This document shows positions 4,859-6,689 of a stretch of DNA of 6,689 nucleotides, in pieces. Source of the DNA: an uncultured Blautia sp. GTDB lineage: Bacteria; Bacillota; Clostridia; Lachnospirales; Lachnospiraceae. The notes under the pieces were generated by a model that was not told the DNA's origin, ran no database searches, and worked only from the letters and a program-made list of their open reading frames with translations. Within the stretch, counting starts at the first letter, position 1; every line of letters starts with the position of its first letter. The stretch is from contig CAKRKL010000109.1 in assembly GCA_934358405.1 (NCBI GenBank), positions 1 through 6,689 on the forward strand, written 5' to 3'. The position numbers and the translations under genes were made by a program.

Positions 4859-5950
4859 TCACCTGCAGATAGCATGGATTCCTGCAAGAAGCTCGTCATC
4901 GGAAACTGTCTGGTCGATGAAGCTTTTTCCAAGGCCATCCATGAGAATAAATTTGATCTGGCCCTTTTCCATTTTTTTGTCCTTTTTGGTGGCGGCAAGG
5001 ATGTCCTCAGGGGAAAGTCCTTCTACATATAAGGGCAGATCATAAAGCTCAAGAGAATGGCAGATCTGGTCATATTCTGGCTGTGTAAGCAGATTACGCT
5101 TAAGAGAGATTGCAGCTGCGGCAACAAGTCCGATTCCAACGCACTGTCCATGAAGCAGCTGAAAATCCATAAGCTTTTCTACTGCATGTCCGATCGTGTG
5201 GCCCAGATTGAGAAGAGCACGTTCTCCCTGCTCCTTCGGGTCACGCTCTACCACACCTGCCTTGATAGCGCAGCATCTGCGGATCATGACAGCAAGCATC
5301 TTGGGGTCCATTGTACGTATAACCTTATAATTGGCGCATACAAAGGAGAAAAATTCTTTATCGCAGATCAGGCCGGTCTTCAGAATTTCGCCCATTCCGC
5401 AGCCGAATTCGCGCTCTGGAAGGGACTGAAGGACAGACATGTTCATATAGACCAGCCGCGGCTGATGGAAAGCGCCTACCATATTTTTGAACTGTCTGAA
5501 ATCCACACCTGTTTTGCCTCCTACACTGCTGTCGACCTGTGCAAGAAGGGTGGTTGGAATCTGAATAAAGTCAATTCCACGAAGGTATGTGGCTGCGCCA
5601 AAGCCGGAAAGATCTCCTGTCACACCGCCGCCAAGGGCAACTACAAGGCTTTTACGGTCAAGTCCGTTCTCAATCAGACATTGATACAAATCTCCTACTG
5701 TATCTAGATTCTTATGTGCCTCCCCTGCAGGGAATACAAACTGGCAGACCTGATCTGTTATTTTCAGAAGCTGGGCTTTCACCTGCTCTGCATAAAGGGG
5801 AGTAACGGTAGAATCAGAGACAATACACATTTTTCTGCCTGCAAGACCCTCTTCTTCCAAGGCTTTGGAAAGACCCTGAAAGTCATTTTCAAAATAGATG
5901 GGATAACAGAACTCCCCGTCGCGTTTTACCAGTAATTTCTCTTCTGCCAT
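4859..5950 (-). CDS. aroB: 3-dehydroquinate synthase
   Basis: The product has 363 residues, normal for AroB. The enzyme converts DAHP to 3-dehydroquinate, the second step of the shikimate pathway, using NAD+ and a divalent metal. The NAD-binding loop is GGGVTGDL (107-114), followed by IPTTLLAQVDSSVGGKTGVD (131-150), which contains Lys146. The metal ligands expected from the family are Glu188 (GMGEILK), His251 (NLGHTIGH) and His267 (LLHGQ); all are present. The frame stays open further upstream, but ATG 5950 is preferred. AAGAGGA lies 8 nt upstream, the protein starts like its homologues, and the longer version (from 6064) would overlap ylmH by about 100 bp. The gap to ylmH is 16 nt and to lspA 6 nt. 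No other shikimate gene is seen in the window. Confidence 0.95.
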   Translation of the reverse strand: MAEEKLLVKRDGEFCYPIYFENDFQGLSKALEEEGLAGRKMCIVSDSTVTPLYAEQVKAQLLKITDQVCQFVFPAGEAHKNLDTVGDLYQCLIENGLDRKSLVVALGGGVTGDLSGFGAATYLRGIDFIQIPTTLLAQVDSSVGGKTGVDFRQFKNMVGAFHQPRLVYMNMSVLQSLPEREFGCGMGEILKTGLICDKEFFSFVCANYKVIRTMDPKMLAVMIRRCCAIKAGVVERDPKEQGERALLNLGHTIGHAVEKLMDFQLLHGQCVGIGLVAAAAISLKRNLLTQPEYDQICHSLELYDLPLYVEGLSPEDILAATKKDKKMEKGQIKFILMDGLGKSFIDQTVSDDELLAGIHAICR

Positions 5951-5958
5951 AATCATCA

Positions 5959-5965
5959 TCCTCTT
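5959..5965 (-). promoter_or_regulatory. Ribosome binding site deciding the aroB start
   Basis: AAGAGGA on the minus strand lies in the 16-nt gap after the ylmH stop and 8 nt before ATG 5950. Two other ATG codons at 5959-5954 directly follow or overlap it and are too close to be used efficiently. Confidence 0.7.
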
Positions 5966-5966
5966 A

Positions 5967-6689
5967 TCATATATATTTGCGAAGACGTACACCAAGTCTT
6001 CCTTTCTTAGTCTGGCGGGAAACGCCATCGTAGATGAAACGTCCCTTGCCACGTACCGAGACAATGTCCCCTTCTTTGGGTTCGTAGCCGTTTGATGTGA
6101 TCAGTCTGCCGTTTACAAATACAAGACCACCTTCTATAAAAGAAACCATACTGCTTCTGGAAGCCTGAAAAGCCAGCCCGATCAGGGCATCCAGGCGAAC
6201 GGAGGCACAGGTGCCGTTTATGGCTTCAAATTGCGGCTGTGGAATCTCTTCTGCCTGCTCCACCCTGGTAACAAGTACGGTAGTGTGCCGTACACGGATC
6301 AGATTTTCAATAAAAAAGTCTGACATTTTGCGAAGGCAGAAAACCCAGGCTTCCTTATCCTTGATCAGAATATCCCCTACCACACTGCGGTCCACACCAA
6401 GGTTGAGAATTGCACCAAGATAATCCCGATGGCTAAGGGATTCGGAAAAGCGAAGTGCCTTCGGCGTAATCTTAAGGCAGTCAACCGGATATTCCCAGGA
6501 AAAGCTCACAGCTTCCGGATAAAATGCAGCCATCTGCCGCTCCGCGTGGGCATAGCCTCCAAAAAGCTTCACGTTCACACCGGTCTTCTGAAGCTTCAGC
6601 GCAGCAAGCTGGTTTTGCTCATTTAAGTTAAGAAAATCCGTAAAGGTGACAATATCTCTCTGGTAAGAGAGATTTGCCAGCTCCCGGAT
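5967..6689 (-). CDS. ylmH: YlmH-family S4-domain RNA-binding protein (5' end outside window)
   Basis: The frame is open to the window edge, giving 240 visible residues. Full-length YlmH proteins are about 257 residues, so roughly 15-25 N-terminal residues are missing. The first visible residues IRELANLSYQRDIVTFTDFL fit the N-terminal family region. Then come FGGYAHAERQMAAFYP (about 42-57) and the hallmark HRDYLGAILNLGVDRSVVGD (87-106). A C-terminal S4 domain covers about 163-222, with VRLDALIGLAFQASRS and FVNGRLITSNGY. In Bacillus, YlmH is encoded in the division gene cluster and is reported to bind 50S subunits carrying stalled peptidyl-tRNA, assisting ribosome quality control. Here it opens the visible run ylmH-aroB-lspA-rluD; division genes could lie beyond position 6689. 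A GTG at 6578 lies within the open frame and is not the start. Confidence 0.9.
   Translation of the reverse strand: MRELANLSYQRDIVTFTDFLNLNEQNQLAALKLQKTGVNVKLFGGYAHAERQMAAFYPEAVSFSWEYPVDCLKITPKALRFSESLSHRDYLGAILNLGVDRSVVGDILIKDKEAWVFCLRKMSDFFIENLIRVRHTTVLVTRVEQAEEIPQPQFEAINGTCASVRLDALIGLAFQASRSSMVSFIEGGLVFVNGRLITSNGYEPKEGDIVSVRGKGRFIYDGVSRQTKKGRLGVRLRKYI

Noticed and set aside
5057..5707. Plus-strand open frame of 216 codons opposite aroB
   Set aside because: It mirrors the conserved aroB coding sequence, has no ribosome binding site and shows no protein-like domain.
5951..6064. 38-residue N-terminal extension of AroB
   Set aside because: It would overlap the S4 gene by about 100 bp, has no family similarity, and a proper ribosome binding site precedes ATG 5950.

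Overview
The window looks like chromosomal DNA from a low-to-moderate GC Firmicute, most likely a clostridium of the Lachnospiraceae type. The basis is protein flavour: YlmH, LspA, RluD, a Cytidylate_kin2-type protein, an AI-2E family transporter and Dtd, all with Firmicute-like sequences and AGGAGG-like ribosome binding sites. The genus is a guess. Every gene I can support lies on the minus strand, so transcription runs from high to low coordinates.

Right part (6689 to 3345): a tightly spaced run of ylmH (5' end outside the window), aroB, lspA and rluD. Gaps are 16, 6 and 59 nt, which suggests one operon. The products are an S4-domain RNA-binding protein linked to ribosome rescue, 3-dehydroquinate synthase, lipoprotein signal peptidase and a large-subunit rRNA pseudouridine synthase. 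The theme is translation and envelope housekeeping, with one shikimate-pathway gene placed in the middle.

Middle (3344 to 2487): a cytidylate kinase-like gene with its own sigma-A-type promoter. The -35 box begins right after the rluD stop codon, and a perfect 13-bp AT-rich inverted repeat sits just upstream of it. The gene is followed by a composite two-stem hairpin that probably ends transcription.

Left part (2483 to 505): a second promoter drives an AI-2E family membrane protein and, 3 nt downstream, dtd (D-aminoacyl-tRNA deacylase).

Far left (504 to 1): about 350 nt without a gene, then the first 50 codons of a tyrosine recombinase running off the window. Positions 353-506 of the gap hold several strong helices, some mutually exclusive. 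This is the least explained part of the window and the best candidate for an undescribed element, either a structured RNA or a DNA element tied to the recombinase. I could not match it to a known RNA family. The rest is ordinary housekeeping DNA, and I see no CRISPR array, toxin-antitoxin pair, insertion sequence, rRNA or tRNA.
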